From: Streptomyces spinosisporus
GTDB lineage: Bacteria > Actinomycetota > Actinomycetes > Streptomycetales > Streptomycetaceae
Reading direction: 5' to 3'
Length of the DNA stretch: 64,000 bases
NCBI RefSeq assembly: GCF_022698145.1
Contig: NZ_JALDAX010000014.1
Span: 1-64,000, forward strand
The translations under genes and the position numbers were made by a program. Positions 9,421 to 20,131 of this stretch are shown here, one piece after another (the first letter of the stretch is position 1; each line of letters opens with the position of its first letter). Below the pieces are notes generated by a model that did no database searches, was not told where the DNA came from, and saw only the letters and a list, made by a program, of their open reading frames with translations.

Positions 9421-9508
9421 GGGTCCGCACGGCAGGCGCGGTTTCTCCAGGTGAGAAGCTTGGATCTGGACCATGCCCGCGATCCGAAAGACCCGGGCGT
9501 CTCACCTC

Positions 9509-9555
9509 TTGACACCCCTGGGGACCCCCTCTACGTTTCGGTGAAATGGATTTCA
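9509..9555 (+). promoter_or_regulatory. Promoter and LacI-type operator for the GH172/ABC operon
   Basis: TTGACA at 9509-9514, a 17-base spacer and TACGTT at 9532-9537 form a near-consensus promoter. TGAAATGGATTTCA at 9542-9555, a palindrome apart from its two central bases, covers the expected transcription start, the usual position for repression by a LacI-family protein. Confidence 0.75.
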
Positions 9556-9664
9556 GAGGTGTTCCACCGCGGTGTCGGTGCCGCCTCGCACCTTTCCGCG
9601 CCCCACGGTGCCCCAGCCGGCCCGCGGCGCGCGCCCCCGTACTCCACCATGAGGGCACAACACG

Positions 9665-10756
<1,092 letters not shown>

Positions 10757-10801
10757 GCCCCTCGTATCCCAGCCCCGTCCCACTCCGACAGGAGCGCACG
10801 C

Positions 10802-12226
10802 ATGCTCCAGCACGGCAACGACGCCGAGCGCCCCGCCAGACCGACCGGCACCCCGGCCGGCATCCCCGGCACGCACGGCCACGGCCTCGGCTCCGGCACC
10901 TCACGCCGCCGCTTCCTGACCGCGACGGCGGGCGCCGGCGCGGCCCTGGCCTCCCCGGCCCTGCTCACCGGCTGCGGCACCGCCCAGGCGAAGGGGGGCA
11001 ACCTCCAGTTCTGGAACTTCTACGGGCCGCAGCGCTCACCCGACCCGGCGATCAACGCGCAGTCCAAGTGGTTCACCGACATGGTCGCCAAGTGGAACGC
11101 CAGCCATAGGCAGCAGATCGACCTCGTCTACCTGCCGCAGCCCACCTACCTCAACGGCTTCAAGCTCCCCTCCGCGTTCGCCACGGGCGAGGGCCCGGAC
11201 GTCTTCCTGCTCTCCCCCGGCGACTTCCTGCGCTACTACAACGGCGGGGTGCTGGCCGACCTCACTCCGTACATGGAGAAGGAGGCCGTCGACGACTTCG
11301 GCACCGCGCTCGACAGCCGCAAGGTCGACGGCAAGGTCTACGCCCTCCCCATGGAGGTCGAGCCGCTGGCGATGTTCTACGCCCAGGACGTCTGGGAGAA
11401 GGCCGGCCTGTCCGAGGCGGACATCCCCACCACCTGGGACCAGATGCTCGACATCGGTGACAAGCTGCGCACCAGAACCCGGGCCGGCCTCGTCTTCGAG
11501 ACCAATCCGGGCTACTACCAGAACTTCACCTGGTACCCCTGGATGTGGCAGGGCGGCGGCGACGTCCTGGACCAGCAGGGCAACGTCGCCTTCGACTCCA
11601 AGGCCACCCGCCAGGCCCTGGCGTTCTGGCAGGACGCGGTGCGCCACGGCATCACCCCGCGCACACTGCCCGCCGCCGGCGACGTGATCAGCGGCTTCAA
11701 GGGCGGCAACGTCGCCCTGTGGCAGCAGGGCATCTGGAACGTCTCCAGCTTCAAGGCGTTCGCACCGAAGTACAAATACGGGGTCTTCAAGCTGCCGTTG
11801 CCCCCGGGCGGCAGATACGTCACCACGCTCGGCGGCTGGTCGTTCTGCGCCAACGCGCAGGGCCGCAACCCCGAGGCGGCGGCCGAGTTCTGCGTCTGGG
11901 CGCTGGGGTCCATGAAGGACGACTCCATCGACCGGATGGTCGACTGGTGCGTCGGCGCCAAGTCCGACGTGGCGCCGCGTGCCAGCGCCCTGGAGCGGGG
12001 AGCCGCCAAGGGCGGCTACGACTCCGCGATCATGAAGAAGTTCAAGGACGAGATCTTCCCGGGCGGCCGCGCCGAACCGCGCTATCCCCCGGTCGTCTAC
12101 AAGGCGATCTCCGACGCCATCCAGGGCACCATGCTCGCGGGCCGCGGGGTGGCCGGCGAGGCGGAGCGAGCCGCCCGGTCCATCGCGGCCTACACCAAGA
12201 GCTACAAGGGGGCGAGCCTGATATGA
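10802..12226 (+). CDS. Sugar ABC transporter substrate-binding lipoprotein
   Basis: 474 residues. The N-terminus combines a twin-arginine stretch (SRRRFLTATAGAGAAL) with a lipobox LLTGC, so it is probably Tat-exported and lipid-anchored. The rest has the type I solute-binding fold of the MalE/UgpB kind, with WNFYGPQR, FATGEGPDVFLLSPGDF and YALPMEVEPLAMFY. It captures the oligosaccharide outside the membrane for the two permeases that follow. It overlaps the first permease gene by four bases (ATGA), which indicates translational coupling. Confidence 0.92.
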   Translation: MLQHGNDAERPARPTGTPAGIPGTHGHGLGSGTSRRRFLTATAGAGAALASPALLTGCGTAQAKGGNLQFWNFYGPQRSPDPAINAQSKWFTDMVAKWNASHRQQIDLVYLPQPTYLNGFKLPSAFATGEGPDVFLLSPGDFLRYYNGGVLADLTPYMEKEAVDDFGTALDSRKVDGKVYALPMEVEPLAMFYAQDVWEKAGLSEADIPTTWDQMLDIGDKLRTRTRAGLVFETNPGYYQNFTWYPWMWQGGGDVLDQQGNVAFDSKATRQALAFWQDAVRHGITPRTLPAAGDVISGFKGGNVALWQQGIWNVSSFKAFAPKYKYGVFKLPLPPGGRYVTTLGGWSFCANAQGRNPEAAAEFCVWALGSMKDDSIDRMVDWCVGAKSDVAPRASALERGAAKGGYDSAIMKKFKDEIFPGGRAEPRYPPVVYKAISDAIQGTMLAGRGVAGEAERAARSIAAYTKSYKGASLI

Positions 12227-13188
12227 GCAGCGTCGCCGCACAGGAGGGCCGGCGCACCTCGGTCGCCCCGGCCCAGGCACCCGTCTCGTCCGACCGGCGC
12301 AGGCTGAGCCGCAAGCACCGCGAATGGCTGGCCGCCGGCCTGTTCCTCGCCCCCGACGTGCTCGGGCTGCTCGTCTTCGTCGCCGTCCCGATGGTGCTCT
12401 CCATCGGCCTGAGCTTCTTCCAGGTCAGCGGCTTCGGCAGCTACGAGTGGATCGGGCTCGGCAACTACCGGCGGATGATGGACGACCCGCTGTTCTGGGA
12501 CTCGATGAAGATCACCGGTGAGTACGTGGTGATCCTCGTCCCCGTCCTGTTCTGCGTGAGCCTCGGGCTCGGTCTGCTGGTCAAGCAGAAGCTGCCCGGC
12601 GTCGGGGTCTACCGCACCGCGCTCTTCCTGCCGTACGTCATCAGCCTCGTGGTGGTCGGCGTGCTGTGGAAGTTCCTGCTGGACGAGCAGACCGGCGTGG
12701 TCAACCGCGCCATGCGGGCGGCCGGCTTCGACGGCGAGTCCTGGCTCGGCAGCCCCTCCCTGGCTCTCGGCTGCGTCATCGCCGTCATGGTGTGGGTGAT
12801 GATGGGCTACTACATGATCATCTTCCTGGCGGGGCTCCAGGAGATCCCGAAGGAGTTCTACGAGGCCGCCAAGCTCGACGGAGCGGGCCCGTGGACGACC
12901 TTCCGCACGATCACCTGGCCGCTGCTGCGCCCCACCAGCTTCTTCGTCCTGCTGATGTCGACGGTCGCCGCGATCACCGGCGGTCTCGACCTGATCTTCG
13001 TCCTGACCAACGGCGGCCCGGCCAACGGCACTTCACTGGCGATCTTCTACATCTACCAGCAGGCCTTCGGATTCGGTGAATACGGCTATGCCTCGGCGAT
13101 GGGCTCGTTCCTGGTGCTGATCATGGTCGCCGTCTCCGCGGTGATCTTCAAGTTCACGAGAGGCGGGAGGTTCGACGATGGCGAGTGA
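12223..13188 (+). CDS. Sugar ABC transporter permease (MalF/UgpA type)
   Basis: 321 residues, six predicted membrane helices after a cytoplasmic tail of about 40 residues. The EAA loop is visible as EFYEAAKLDGAGPWTTFRTI, which docks the ATPase. The start is the ATG inside the ATGA overlap with the binding protein. It forms a heterodimer with the next permease. No ATPase gene is present in the locus; Streptomyces carbohydrate importers of this class usually share the MsiK ATPase encoded elsewhere. Confidence 0.92.
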   Translation: MSSVAAQEGRRTSVAPAQAPVSSDRRRLSRKHREWLAAGLFLAPDVLGLLVFVAVPMVLSIGLSFFQVSGFGSYEWIGLGNYRRMMDDPLFWDSMKITGEYVVILVPVLFCVSLGLGLLVKQKLPGVGVYRTALFLPYVISLVVVGVLWKFLLDEQTGVVNRAMRAAGFDGESWLGSPSLALGCVIAVMVWVMMGYYMIIFLAGLQEIPKEFYEAAKLDGAGPWTTFRTITWPLLRPTSFFVLLMSTVAAITGGLDLIFVLTNGGPANGTSLAIFYIYQQAFGFGEYGYASAMGSFLVLIMVAVSAVIFKFTRGGRFDDGE

Positions 13189-14035
13189 CGCCATGGCGGC
13201 CCAGGCCACCCCACCGGCCGGCCGGCGCCGGCCCACCTCGCGCACCGGACTCACGGCCCTGGCCGTCGTCCTGTCGCTGATCAGCGTCTTCCCGGTGCTG
13301 TGGATGGTCACGTCGTCCTTCAAGACGCGCGCCACCGTCACCGACGGGAACCTGATCCCCCGGGACTTCACGTTCGACAACTTCGTCTACGTCTTCACCG
13401 AGGTGCCGTTCGCGCGCTATCTGTGGAACAGCTTCTTCATCTCCGCGGTGATCACCGTGGCGGCGCTGTTCTTCCACTCGATGGCCGCCTACGCACTGGC
13501 CCGGCTGCGCTTCCCCGGCCGTGAAAAGCTCTTCGGCGCGATCTTCGCGACGCTGCTGGTCACCGCGCCGGTGGTGCTGATCCCGCTGTTCCTGGTGGCC
13601 CGCCAGCTGGGCCTGCTCGACAGCTACGCCGGCCTGATCATCCCGGCCATCTTCAACGCCTTCGGCATCTTCCTGCTGCGCCAGTTCTATCTGCAGCTGC
13701 CCAAGGAGCTGGAGGAGGCGGCGATCGTGGACGGCTGCGGCCACTGGCGGGTCTACTGGAACATCGTCCTGCCGATGTCCCGGCCCATCCTCTCGGCCCT
13801 GGCGATCTTCTTCTTCCTGGCCAACTGGAACGCCTTCGTCTGGCCGCTGGTCGCCACCAACGACCAGTCCCTGACGGTGGTCCAGCTCGGCATCGCCTCC
13901 TTCCAGACGCAGTACGGCTCCAACTGGAACTACATCCTGGCCGCGGCCACGGTGGCGGCGCTGCCCATGCTGGTGCTGTTCTTCGTCTTCCAGCGGCAGA
14001 TCGTGGAGTCGATCAAGACGTCTGGTCTGAAGTAG
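13178..14035 (+). CDS. Sugar ABC transporter permease (MalG/UgpE type)
   Basis: 285 residues with six membrane helices. The EAA motif reads ELEEAAIVDGCGHWRVYWNI. ATG 13178 overlaps the end of the upstream permease by 11 bases and has a GGGAGG site before it. It is the last gene of the GH172/transporter operon and is followed directly by a strong terminator. Confidence 0.92.
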   Translation: MASDAMAAQATPPAGRRRPTSRTGLTALAVVLSLISVFPVLWMVTSSFKTRATVTDGNLIPRDFTFDNFVYVFTEVPFARYLWNSFFISAVITVAALFFHSMAAYALARLRFPGREKLFGAIFATLLVTAPVVLIPLFLVARQLGLLDSYAGLIIPAIFNAFGIFLLRQFYLQLPKELEEAAIVDGCGHWRVYWNIVLPMSRPILSALAIFFFLANWNAFVWPLVATNDQSLTVVQLGIASFQTQYGSNWNYILAAATVAALPMLVLFFVFQRQIVESIKTSGLK

Positions 14036-14053
14036 CAGCACGGCAGACGGAAC

Positions 14054-14095
14054 AAGGGGCGCCGCACCGGTCGAGTGACCGGTGCGGCGCCCCTT
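14054..14095. terminator. Bidirectional terminator
   Basis: Perfect 19-bp stem AAGGGGCGCCGCACCGGTC with its complement and a 4-base loop, followed by Ts on the plus strand and by Ts after CCCC on the minus strand. It separates the convergent transporter and LacI genes. Confidence 0.92.
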
Positions 14096-14163
14096 TCCTA
14101 CGCCGTCCCTGTGCCGTGGTGCCTCGTCCGCCCGGTGCGTACGGCGTCCGTCCGTGCTCTTCG

Positions 14164-15189
14164 TCAGTCGGTGGCGACCGGCCCGGCGGTGCTCTCCCGG
14201 ATCTGGAGCCTGGTGCGCAGCACCACGGTCTGCAGCGGTGCCGCACTGCCCTCCATGCGCTGCAGCAGCAGATCGGCGGCAGCACGCCCGAGCTCGTACG
14301 ACGGCAGCTCCACCGCCGTCAGTGACGGCCGCACCAGCGACGCCCAGGGGACGTCGCCGAAGGAGAGCACTCCCACGCCGGGCGGAGTGCGGCCGACCTC
14401 GGCCAGGGCGTCGAGGGCGCCGATGGTCATGAGGTTGTTGGTAACGAACACCGCGTCGGGCGGCTCGGGCAGAGCCAGCATCTCGCGCATCGCCGCCCGG
14501 CCGCCCTCGACGCGGAAGTCGGCGTGCCGTACGTATGCATCGTCCGCCACGATCCCCTCGCTCCGGGCCGCGTGCAGCGCCGCCCGGTACCCCGCCAAGC
14601 GCTCCTCGGAGGTGGAGGCACCCTCGGGTCCGGTGATGCAGGCGATCCTGCGGTAGCCCGCCCGGAGCAGATGACGGGTGGCCACCTCGCCGCCGTGCTG
14701 GTCGTCGGCCCGGACCGCGTCCACCTCCGCCTCGTGCGGCCGCCGGTCCACGGCGACCACGGGCACGCCCCGGGCGATGAGCGGTCCCAGGTCCGTGTCG
14801 TCCTGGGAGGCCGCCGCCACGATCACACCCGCCATCTGCTCACCGAGCGCGACCTCCAAATAGCGCCGCTCCTTGTCGGTGTCCTCGTCGGAGTTGCACA
14901 GCACCACGGAGAGACTCGTGCGCTGCGCGGCGTCCTCGACGCCGCGGGCGAGCGAGGTGAAGAACGGGTTCTCGATGTCCGGGATGATCAGTGCGATCAC
15001 ACTGGAGCGCTGCTTGCGCAGGCTTCGCGCCAGTCGGTTGGGCGCGAAGCCGAGTTCCGCGGCGGCCTGTTGCACGGACTGGGCGCGTTCCGGTGTGACC
15101 CTGCCGCCATTGAACACACGCGACACGGTCGCCGGGGATACGCCGGCGGCTCGCGCCACGTCATGGATCGTGACCACCTGTGTCCGCAT
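14164..15189 (-). CDS. LacI-family transcriptional regulator of the sugar locus
   Basis: 341 residues. N-terminal LacI helix-turn-helix TIHDVARAAGVSPATVSRVFNGG, then the hinge (FAPNRLARSLRKQRS) and a periplasmic-binding-protein-like effector domain (VIALIIPDIENPFF, GVPVVAVDRRPHEAE). It presumably represses the two divergent sugar operons and itself until a sugar binds, since similar palindromes sit at 9401, 9542 and in its own promoter at 15227. ATG 15189 is preceded directly by GAAAGG; the frame is open for eight more codons upstream. Confidence 0.9.
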   Translation of the reverse strand: MRTQVVTIHDVARAAGVSPATVSRVFNGGRVTPERAQSVQQAAAELGFAPNRLARSLRKQRSSVIALIIPDIENPFFTSLARGVEDAAQRTSLSVVLCNSDEDTDKERRYLEVALGEQMAGVIVAAASQDDTDLGPLIARGVPVVAVDRRPHEAEVDAVRADDQHGGEVATRHLLRAGYRRIACITGPEGASTSEERLAGYRAALHAARSEGIVADDAYVRHADFRVEGGRAAMREMLALPEPPDAVFVTNNLMTIGALDALAEVGRTPPGVGVLSFGDVPWASLVRPSLTAVELPSYELGRAAADLLLQRMEGSAAPLQTVVLRTRLQIRESTAGPVATD

Positions 15190-15211
15190 CCTTTCACCCG
15201 GTCCCGGCCCC

Positions 15212-15242
15212 ACCCTATCAAGCTGGTGAAAAGGATTTCACC
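15212..15242 (-). promoter_or_regulatory. lacI-type promoter with autoregulatory operator
   Basis: The inverted repeat GGTGAAAAGGATTTCACC at 15225-15242 matches the operators at 9401 and 9542. On the minus strand TGAAAT (15240-15235) and TAGGGT (15217-15212), 17 bases apart, form a plausible promoter that the repressor would cover. Confidence 0.65.
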
Positions 15243-15576
15243 CCCATAGTGAGCGGGTCGGGCGGGGGCGGGCCGCGCCGCCGTCACAGGGAAGCTCACG
15301 GCAGACGGACTGCGACCAGAGGGTCCGCGGCGCGTATCCGAGCTCATCCGCGCTCTGCAACCTGACCACCGCCTGGCGGGGCTCCGATCCCGGCGATGAG
15401 TGCGTGCCGGTGCGGGGCATGGCGGGCATGGCCGGCTGTGACCGAGTCGCCGCGTGCAAAGGGCTCGGCACCACTACGTCTACGTCCTTCCCCCACCGCG
15501 GACGACGGGGTGAACCCCGCCGCTTCGGGAACCCGGGCCAGGAATGCGCACGCCCTACGCGAAGGGAGACCGGCAC
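15243..15576. other. Gene-free stretch
   Basis: Upstream of the small protein gene at 15577. I see no convincing coding frame, remnant or clear promoter here. Confidence 0.5.
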
Positions 15577-15771
15577 ATGTCGAATCCGCAGCAGCCCGAA
15601 CAGCGGCGCAGCGACAAGGGAGGCGCCACCCCGCAGGACAGCGGCGAGCTCAAGGCCCGCCAGCCGTCCGGCCGCGGCACGGGCGCCCGCCCGCACGGCC
15701 CGGACAAGGGCGACAAGGGCGGCGGCGAGGGCGGCGGAGTGCCTCCCGCCCAAAAGCCCGAACACCCCTGA
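15577..15771 (+). CDS. Small Gly/Lys/Pro-rich hypothetical protein
   Basis: 64 residues, hydrophilic and low-complexity (PQQPEQRRSDKGGATPQDSG, then GPDKGDKGGGEGGG). No signal, membrane segment or known fold is visible, and it is probably disordered. ATG 15577 has a well placed GGGAG site, which favours a real gene; I have the impression that similar small proteins are conserved in Streptomyces. Function unknown. Confidence 0.6.
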   Translation: MSNPQQPEQRRSDKGGATPQDSGELKARQPSGRGTGARPHGPDKGDKGGGEGGGVPPAQKPEHP

Positions 15772-15884
15772 ACAACCGAACGCCGGCCCGCGTTACGGTG
15801 CACCGTCCGCGTCACCTGCGCTCACGAGCCCCGTGAAGGGGCCCTCGCCCTTGACCCGCTCCGGCGGCTCGAGCCCTCTCGTCG

Positions 15885-16185
15885 ATAGCAGTCTGGCCGC
15901 GGATGTGATCACCGAGTACGGCTGCGGGTGGACGCAGGTGCCGGTTGGTGCATCGCACCCCCCGGACGTCCGCGTGCTGCCCGCCCACGACAACTACCTG
16001 GTCGACAACTAACCGGTCGGCCATCGCACCCGCCAGGTCGCTGTCGCCACCGCGCATCAGGCCCCCGTCCGGCGGGGGGGGCGGCAGCAGCCGCCCCGCC
16101 GTCGTCGCCGACGGGCTGGTCATCGCCACCTGGACCTGCGGCTCCGGCACCCGCTCCGTCCAGGTCGAGCTACAGGCCTCGCATC
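15885..16185 (+). pseudogene. C-terminal remnant of a winged-helix (AlkZ/DUF1006-like) protein
   Basis: Two fragments in different frames look like the C-terminal half of winged-helix DNA-binding proteins related to AlkZ-type glycosylases. VRVLPAHDNYLVDN ends at a stop near 16012. About 25 codons later, in another frame, RPAVVADGLVIATWTCGSGT follows. The order and spacing match the family pattern of an LLPxxDNYL block followed by RPxVLVDGxVxGTW. No start and no N-terminal half are present, so this is a dead fragment. Confidence 0.45.
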
Positions 16186-16199
16186 GTGCGCCAACGGCA

Positions 16200-16920
16200 A
16201 TCACGTCACCACAGTTCATGAATCCACCCGGTCACCCTTGACCGGCAGTGCCGACGGCGCCCCCGACCGTGATCGAGGGCGGACGCCGAGCCGGGCGGTG
16301 CCCAGTTCGGCGAGCATCCGCGGCAGGGCCGCCGTCATGCGGGTGACGGGAACGTGCGCGGTCTTGAGGTGCTCACCCTGGGCGTGGCGCGTACACCTCT
16401 CCCTAGGCGGGGCAACACGTGGGTGATCTAAAGGTCACCGTGGTGAACAAGGGCGTCCCGGCCGCCGCGCCGCTTCCACGACCCGGCGGTTGCGGGTGAC
16501 CAGATCGGCGGGCAGCACGTCGCTCGTCACGAGCAAGTCGCACTCGCGGTCGAGGTCCGCAGCCCCGTCCTCGATGCTCCGCCCAGCCTGGCCGCGCCGG
16601 GGTGGCAACGGCGCTTCGTGCAGCGTCCGGATGGTGGCACCCACCGCGGCCTACGCCGCCGGCGACGCGGTCGACGACTCGCCGAAAAGGCCCGGCGCCC
16701 GGCCAGGGACCGCGCCGAGCACGAGCACGGCGACTCGCGCCTCAGGACCTCCGGGGTCGCCACCGGCTCCAGAGTCATCGCCTCAACCTCTACGTCGACG
16801 CGTGGAGGCCGGCTCCGGTCCCGGCAGAAGGTGACCGGCACGGGACCGTCAGGAATCCGACAGCCTCACAGCCACACACTGTGAAATGGACACACTCTGC
16901 CCGCATCGGCTTCTTCATAG
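16200..16920. other. Stretch without recognisable genes
   Basis: About 700 bases. Short frames on both strands (for example 16435-16644 minus and 16490-16834 plus) have no recognisable domain and no good ribosome site. The local base content is lower in GC near 16900. It may hold decayed coding sequence that I cannot identify. Confidence 0.5.
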
Positions 16921-16928
16921 GCTGCCAC

Positions 16929-16980
16929 GCAGGGCCGATCGCCACCTGTTCGCCCCCGAGCAGGTGGCGATCGGCCCTGC
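16929..16980. repeat. 20-bp perfect inverted repeat
   Basis: GCAGGGCCGATCGCCACCTG at 16929-16948 and its exact complement at 16961-16980, with a 12-base loop. Flanking CTTCTTC and GAAGAAA could extend the pairing after small gaps. There is no T-run. It lies about 220 bases upstream of the monooxygenase start and could be a terminator, an attenuator or the end of a lost element. Confidence 0.8.
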
Positions 16981-17203
16981 GAAGAAAGCGGACCACGCGG
17001 CACCCCTCATGGTGAGCCTGGCAGAGAGGTCACGCATGTGCGCGATGAATTCGCGCCCCCGCGTACACCCGCCCCCCGAGCAGCGACCACGCCGGTCAGC
17101 ACGGCCCGCACAGCGCAGCCGCCGGGCGGGGCTCTGTGAAACCCGTGCCCGTCGGCCGCATGCAATGACTCCGCCGAGTCACGACAAGAACGAAGGACGA
17201 TCT

Positions 17204-18532
17204 GTGAACGCAACTCCCACTCCCCGCGGCCATGCCGTCGTGATCGGCGCTTCTCTGGGCGGTCTGCTGGCTGCGCGGGCATTGAGCGAGAGCTTTGAAC
17301 GGCTGACGCTGATCGAGCGGGACGAACTTCCCGCCGCGCCGGATCACCGGCGCGGTACGCCTCAGGACCATCACACCCACGGTCTGCTGGCCCGCGGCCG
17401 TCACGCTCTCGATCAGCTGTTTCCCGGCTTCACCGAGGAGTTGGTCGCGGCCTCGGCTCCGCTGGCCGATCTGCAGGCGGACATGCACTGGTACTTCGAC
17501 GGACGGCCGCTGGCACCAACACGCTCTGGCCTTGTGGGGGTTGCGGCGAGCCGCCCCCTGATCGAGTACGTCGTGCGCTCCCGGGTCGCGGCCATCCCCG
17601 GCGTCACGTTCATCGACCGCTGCCCGGGGCTGGACCTGACGACCTCGCCGGACCGGAGCGCGGTCATGGGCGTGCGTCTGCTCGGTGGCGGGGAGGGCGC
17701 CGGGGAGAGGGTCATCGAAGCCGATCTGGTGATCGACGCCTCGGGACGCGGCTCCCACTCCCCTGTCCGGCTCGAGCAATGGGGATACGGGCGGCCGCGC
17801 GAGGACCGGGTCCACATCGGCTGCACCTACATGACGCAGATGTACCGGCGCGAACCCCACCACCTCGACGGCCGCATCGGCACGGTCTGCTCCTCCTATC
17901 CCGGTCAGCCCCGCGGGGGAATCATCCTCGCTCAGGAGCACGACCGTTTCATCGTCACCCTCGCCGGGGTTCTGGGCGAGGAGGCGCCGTCCGACCGCGC
18001 CGGGATGATCGCCTACGCCGAGACGTACGCCGCGCCCGAGTTCGCGGAGATCATCCGCACGGCCAAGCCCCTGGGTGAACCGGTGCAGATGCGCTATCCG
18101 GCCAGCGTCCGCAGGCGTTACGAGGACATGGCCGCCTTCCCCGAGGGCTTCCTCGTCGTCGCCGACGCATTGTGCAGCTTCAACCCCCTGTACGGGCAAG
18201 GCATCACGGTCGCCGCCCTGGAGGCCGTACTACTGACGGATCTACTCGCTGAAAGCCGCGACGATTTGTGGCGTCGCTTCTTCCGCGGCGCGGCCGAACT
18301 GGTGGACACCCCCTGGGCGCTCGTACTCGGAGGGGACCTGCGCCATCCTCAGGTTGAGGGCGCTCGAACCGCTCAGTCCCAGAACTTCGCCGAATACATG
18401 ACGCGCTACTGGTCCGCGGCGCACCACGACGCCCTGCTCGGCACAGCGCTGCTGCGCGTGACCAATCTGCTGGACGAACCGGCCAGTCTCCTGGCACCCG
18501 ATCTCGTCGACAGGGTAACGGCCAACTGCTGA
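17204..18532 (+). CDS. FAD-dependent monooxygenase (PHBH/tetracycline-hydroxylase superfamily)
   Basis: 442 residues. FAD-binding motif AVVIGASLGGLLAARALSES at the N-terminus, DLVIDASGRGS in the middle, and VVADALCSFNPLYGQGITVA, the position of the usual GD motif, in the C-terminal half. Such enzymes hydroxylate or epoxidise small organic substrates with NAD(P)H and O2. Start GTG 17204 has GAAGGA seven bases upstream; an upstream ATG at 17165 lacks this. The long open frame further upstream is not supported by similarity. It is monocistronic and convergent with the PLP enzyme gene. The substrate cannot be told from the sequence. Confidence 0.87.
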   Translation: MNATPTPRGHAVVIGASLGGLLAARALSESFERLTLIERDELPAAPDHRRGTPQDHHTHGLLARGRHALDQLFPGFTEELVAASAPLADLQADMHWYFDGRPLAPTRSGLVGVAASRPLIEYVVRSRVAAIPGVTFIDRCPGLDLTTSPDRSAVMGVRLLGGGEGAGERVIEADLVIDASGRGSHSPVRLEQWGYGRPREDRVHIGCTYMTQMYRREPHHLDGRIGTVCSSYPGQPRGGIILAQEHDRFIVTLAGVLGEEAPSDRAGMIAYAETYAAPEFAEIIRTAKPLGEPVQMRYPASVRRRYEDMAAFPEGFLVVADALCSFNPLYGQGITVAALEAVLLTDLLAESRDDLWRRFFRGAAELVDTPWALVLGGDLRHPQVEGARTAQSQNFAEYMTRYWSAAHHDALLGTALLRVTNLLDEPASLLAPDLVDRVTANC

Positions 18533-18658
18533 GCACTGTTTCGGCGTGAGGTCGGGGGTGGGGACAGGCTGGACTGCAGGCCTGGTCGACTTGCACAGCC
18601 CGCCCCCGACCGCATTACCGGCGCGGCCGCCCTGTCCGACCGGCCGTCGTCCACCTCC

Positions 18659-19921
18659 TCACAGGAAGGTGCAGCCCTCGCCCCGGTACGTCGGCACGGA
18701 CGCCGTCACCCGGTCGCCGTCCACGAGGTGGAGCGTGTCGAAACGTTCGCACAGTTCCCCCGCCTTGGCGTGCCGGAACCACACCTTGTCACCGATGGAC
18801 AGGTCATCGGCGGGGGACCCGAGCAGCGGCGTCTGCACCTCGCCGGCACCCTCCTGAGCGTCGTAGCGCAAGCCCTCCGGCAGGTACGGCGCGGGAAGCC
18901 GGTCACGGCCGGCCGCGCCGGAGGCCGGATATCCGGCGCCAAGGACCGTGACCACACCGAGCCCCGGCCGACGCACCACCGGCTGGCTGAAAAGCGCCGC
19001 CGGACGGCCCCGGTAGGACGTGTAGTCGTCGAACAGGCGCGGCTGGTAGAGCCCGGAGCCCGCGGCGATCTCCGTCACCGCGTCCTCGGCGGCCGTGTGC
19101 TGCACACTGCCCGTACCGCCACCGTTGACGAACTCCAGGTCTGGAGCGACCGAACGGACCGCACTCACCGCGGCCGCGCGTCGCCTCGCCAGTTCCCTGC
19201 GGGCGACACTCTGCATGCCACGCACGGCGCGCGAGTGCAGCATCCGCCCCGCGACCGCGTCGCCGACGCCCGCGATGTGTGCTTCGTACGCCATGATGCC
19301 GACCAGTCGGAAGCCAGGTCGGCGCGTCACCGACCTGGCCACGTCGGCGAGGTGGTCCGGCTCGTGCAGCGGTGAGCGCAGGGCGCCGAAGCGCAGGCGG
19401 CCACCCAGGAGTCGCAGCGAGGTGTCGAGTTCGAGGCAGATCCTGATCTCCTCGGTGCCGCCGTCGCGTGCGGCGTCGATGAGGTCCAGGTGGGATAGAT
19501 CGTCCACCATCACCGTGACCGCTGCGGCCAGTCCCGGGTCGGCGGCCAGTTCGGCGTAGCCGGCGCGGTCTGCCGAGGGGTAGGCCACCAGAACATCCTC
19601 GGCGCCCGCCCGCGCCAGCCACAGGGCCTCGGGGAGGGTGAAGGCCATGATGCCGGCGAAGCCCTCGCGCGCCAGCACCCGATCCAGCAGGGCCCGGCAC
19701 CGTACCGACTTGCTGACCACGCGTATCGGTTTGCCGTTCGCCCGCCGGAGCAAATCCTCGGCGTTCGCGTCGAACGCCTCAAGGTCGACTATGGCCAACG
19801 GTGCGTCGAGATGTGCGGTGGCCCGGTCGTAGCGGACCCGGGCCGAGGTGTGGTCGGTGACCGGTCCCCCGGCGTCGGCTACTGCGGTGGTGCTGGGGTG
19901 CGAACGGTCCGTCGTGCTCAA
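18659..19921 (-). CDS. PLP-dependent amino-acid deaminase/aldolase (alanine-racemase-fold type III)
   Basis: About 420 residues. N-terminal alanine-racemase-like barrel with PLP lysine region PIRVVSKSVRCRALL, ICLELDTSLRLLGGRLRFG, then FVNGGGTGSVQHT as phosphate-binding loop, and a C-terminal beta domain ending DRVTASVPTYRGEGCTFL. The family holds D-threonine aldolases and D-serine dehydratase-like deaminases. TTG 19921 is chosen as start because GAAAGAGG precedes it at about seven bases; the frame upstream is not family-like. It is divergent from the PucR-type regulator, which may control it. Exact substrate unknown. Confidence 0.8.
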   Translation of the reverse strand: MSTTDRSHPSTTAVADAGGPVTDHTSARVRYDRATAHLDAPLAIVDLEAFDANAEDLLRRANGKPIRVVSKSVRCRALLDRVLAREGFAGIMAFTLPEALWLARAGAEDVLVAYPSADRAGYAELAADPGLAAAVTVMVDDLSHLDLIDAARDGGTEEIRICLELDTSLRLLGGRLRFGALRSPLHEPDHLADVARSVTRRPGFRLVGIMAYEAHIAGVGDAVAGRMLHSRAVRGMQSVARRELARRRAAAVSAVRSVAPDLEFVNGGGTGSVQHTAAEDAVTEIAAGSGLYQPRLFDDYTSYRGRPAALFSQPVVRRPGLGVVTVLGAGYPASGAAGRDRLPAPYLPEGLRYDAQEGAGEVQTPLLGSPADDLSIGDKVWFRHAKAGELCERFDTLHLVDGDRVTASVPTYRGEGCTFL

Positions 19922-20131
19922 GGTACGGCCTCTTTCGTGCTTGGTCTCTGCCCGGTGGCGACTTCGGGGTTTGACACCGTAGATGGCCGCGGCCAGCCAT
20001 TTCATGGTGTGTAACGACAGGCGGCTCCACGGCTGTTGTGGGATGTGCACGGCCACCGGACGGTGCCATGTGCCTCCACCCCGTCGGCTGCACCCACGCT
20101 GGTTTGACGCCACCCCGTGAGCGATTTAGTC

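Noticed and set aside
15812..16219. Possible 135-codon minus-strand gene
   Set aside because: No family resemblance and no ribosome site; the plus strand holds winged-helix fragments that explain the codon pattern.
16435..16834. Idea of a Uma2-like endonuclease remnant
   Set aside because: Only a few residues (EVRSP-like) fit and they are in a different frame from the rest. Not enough to name.
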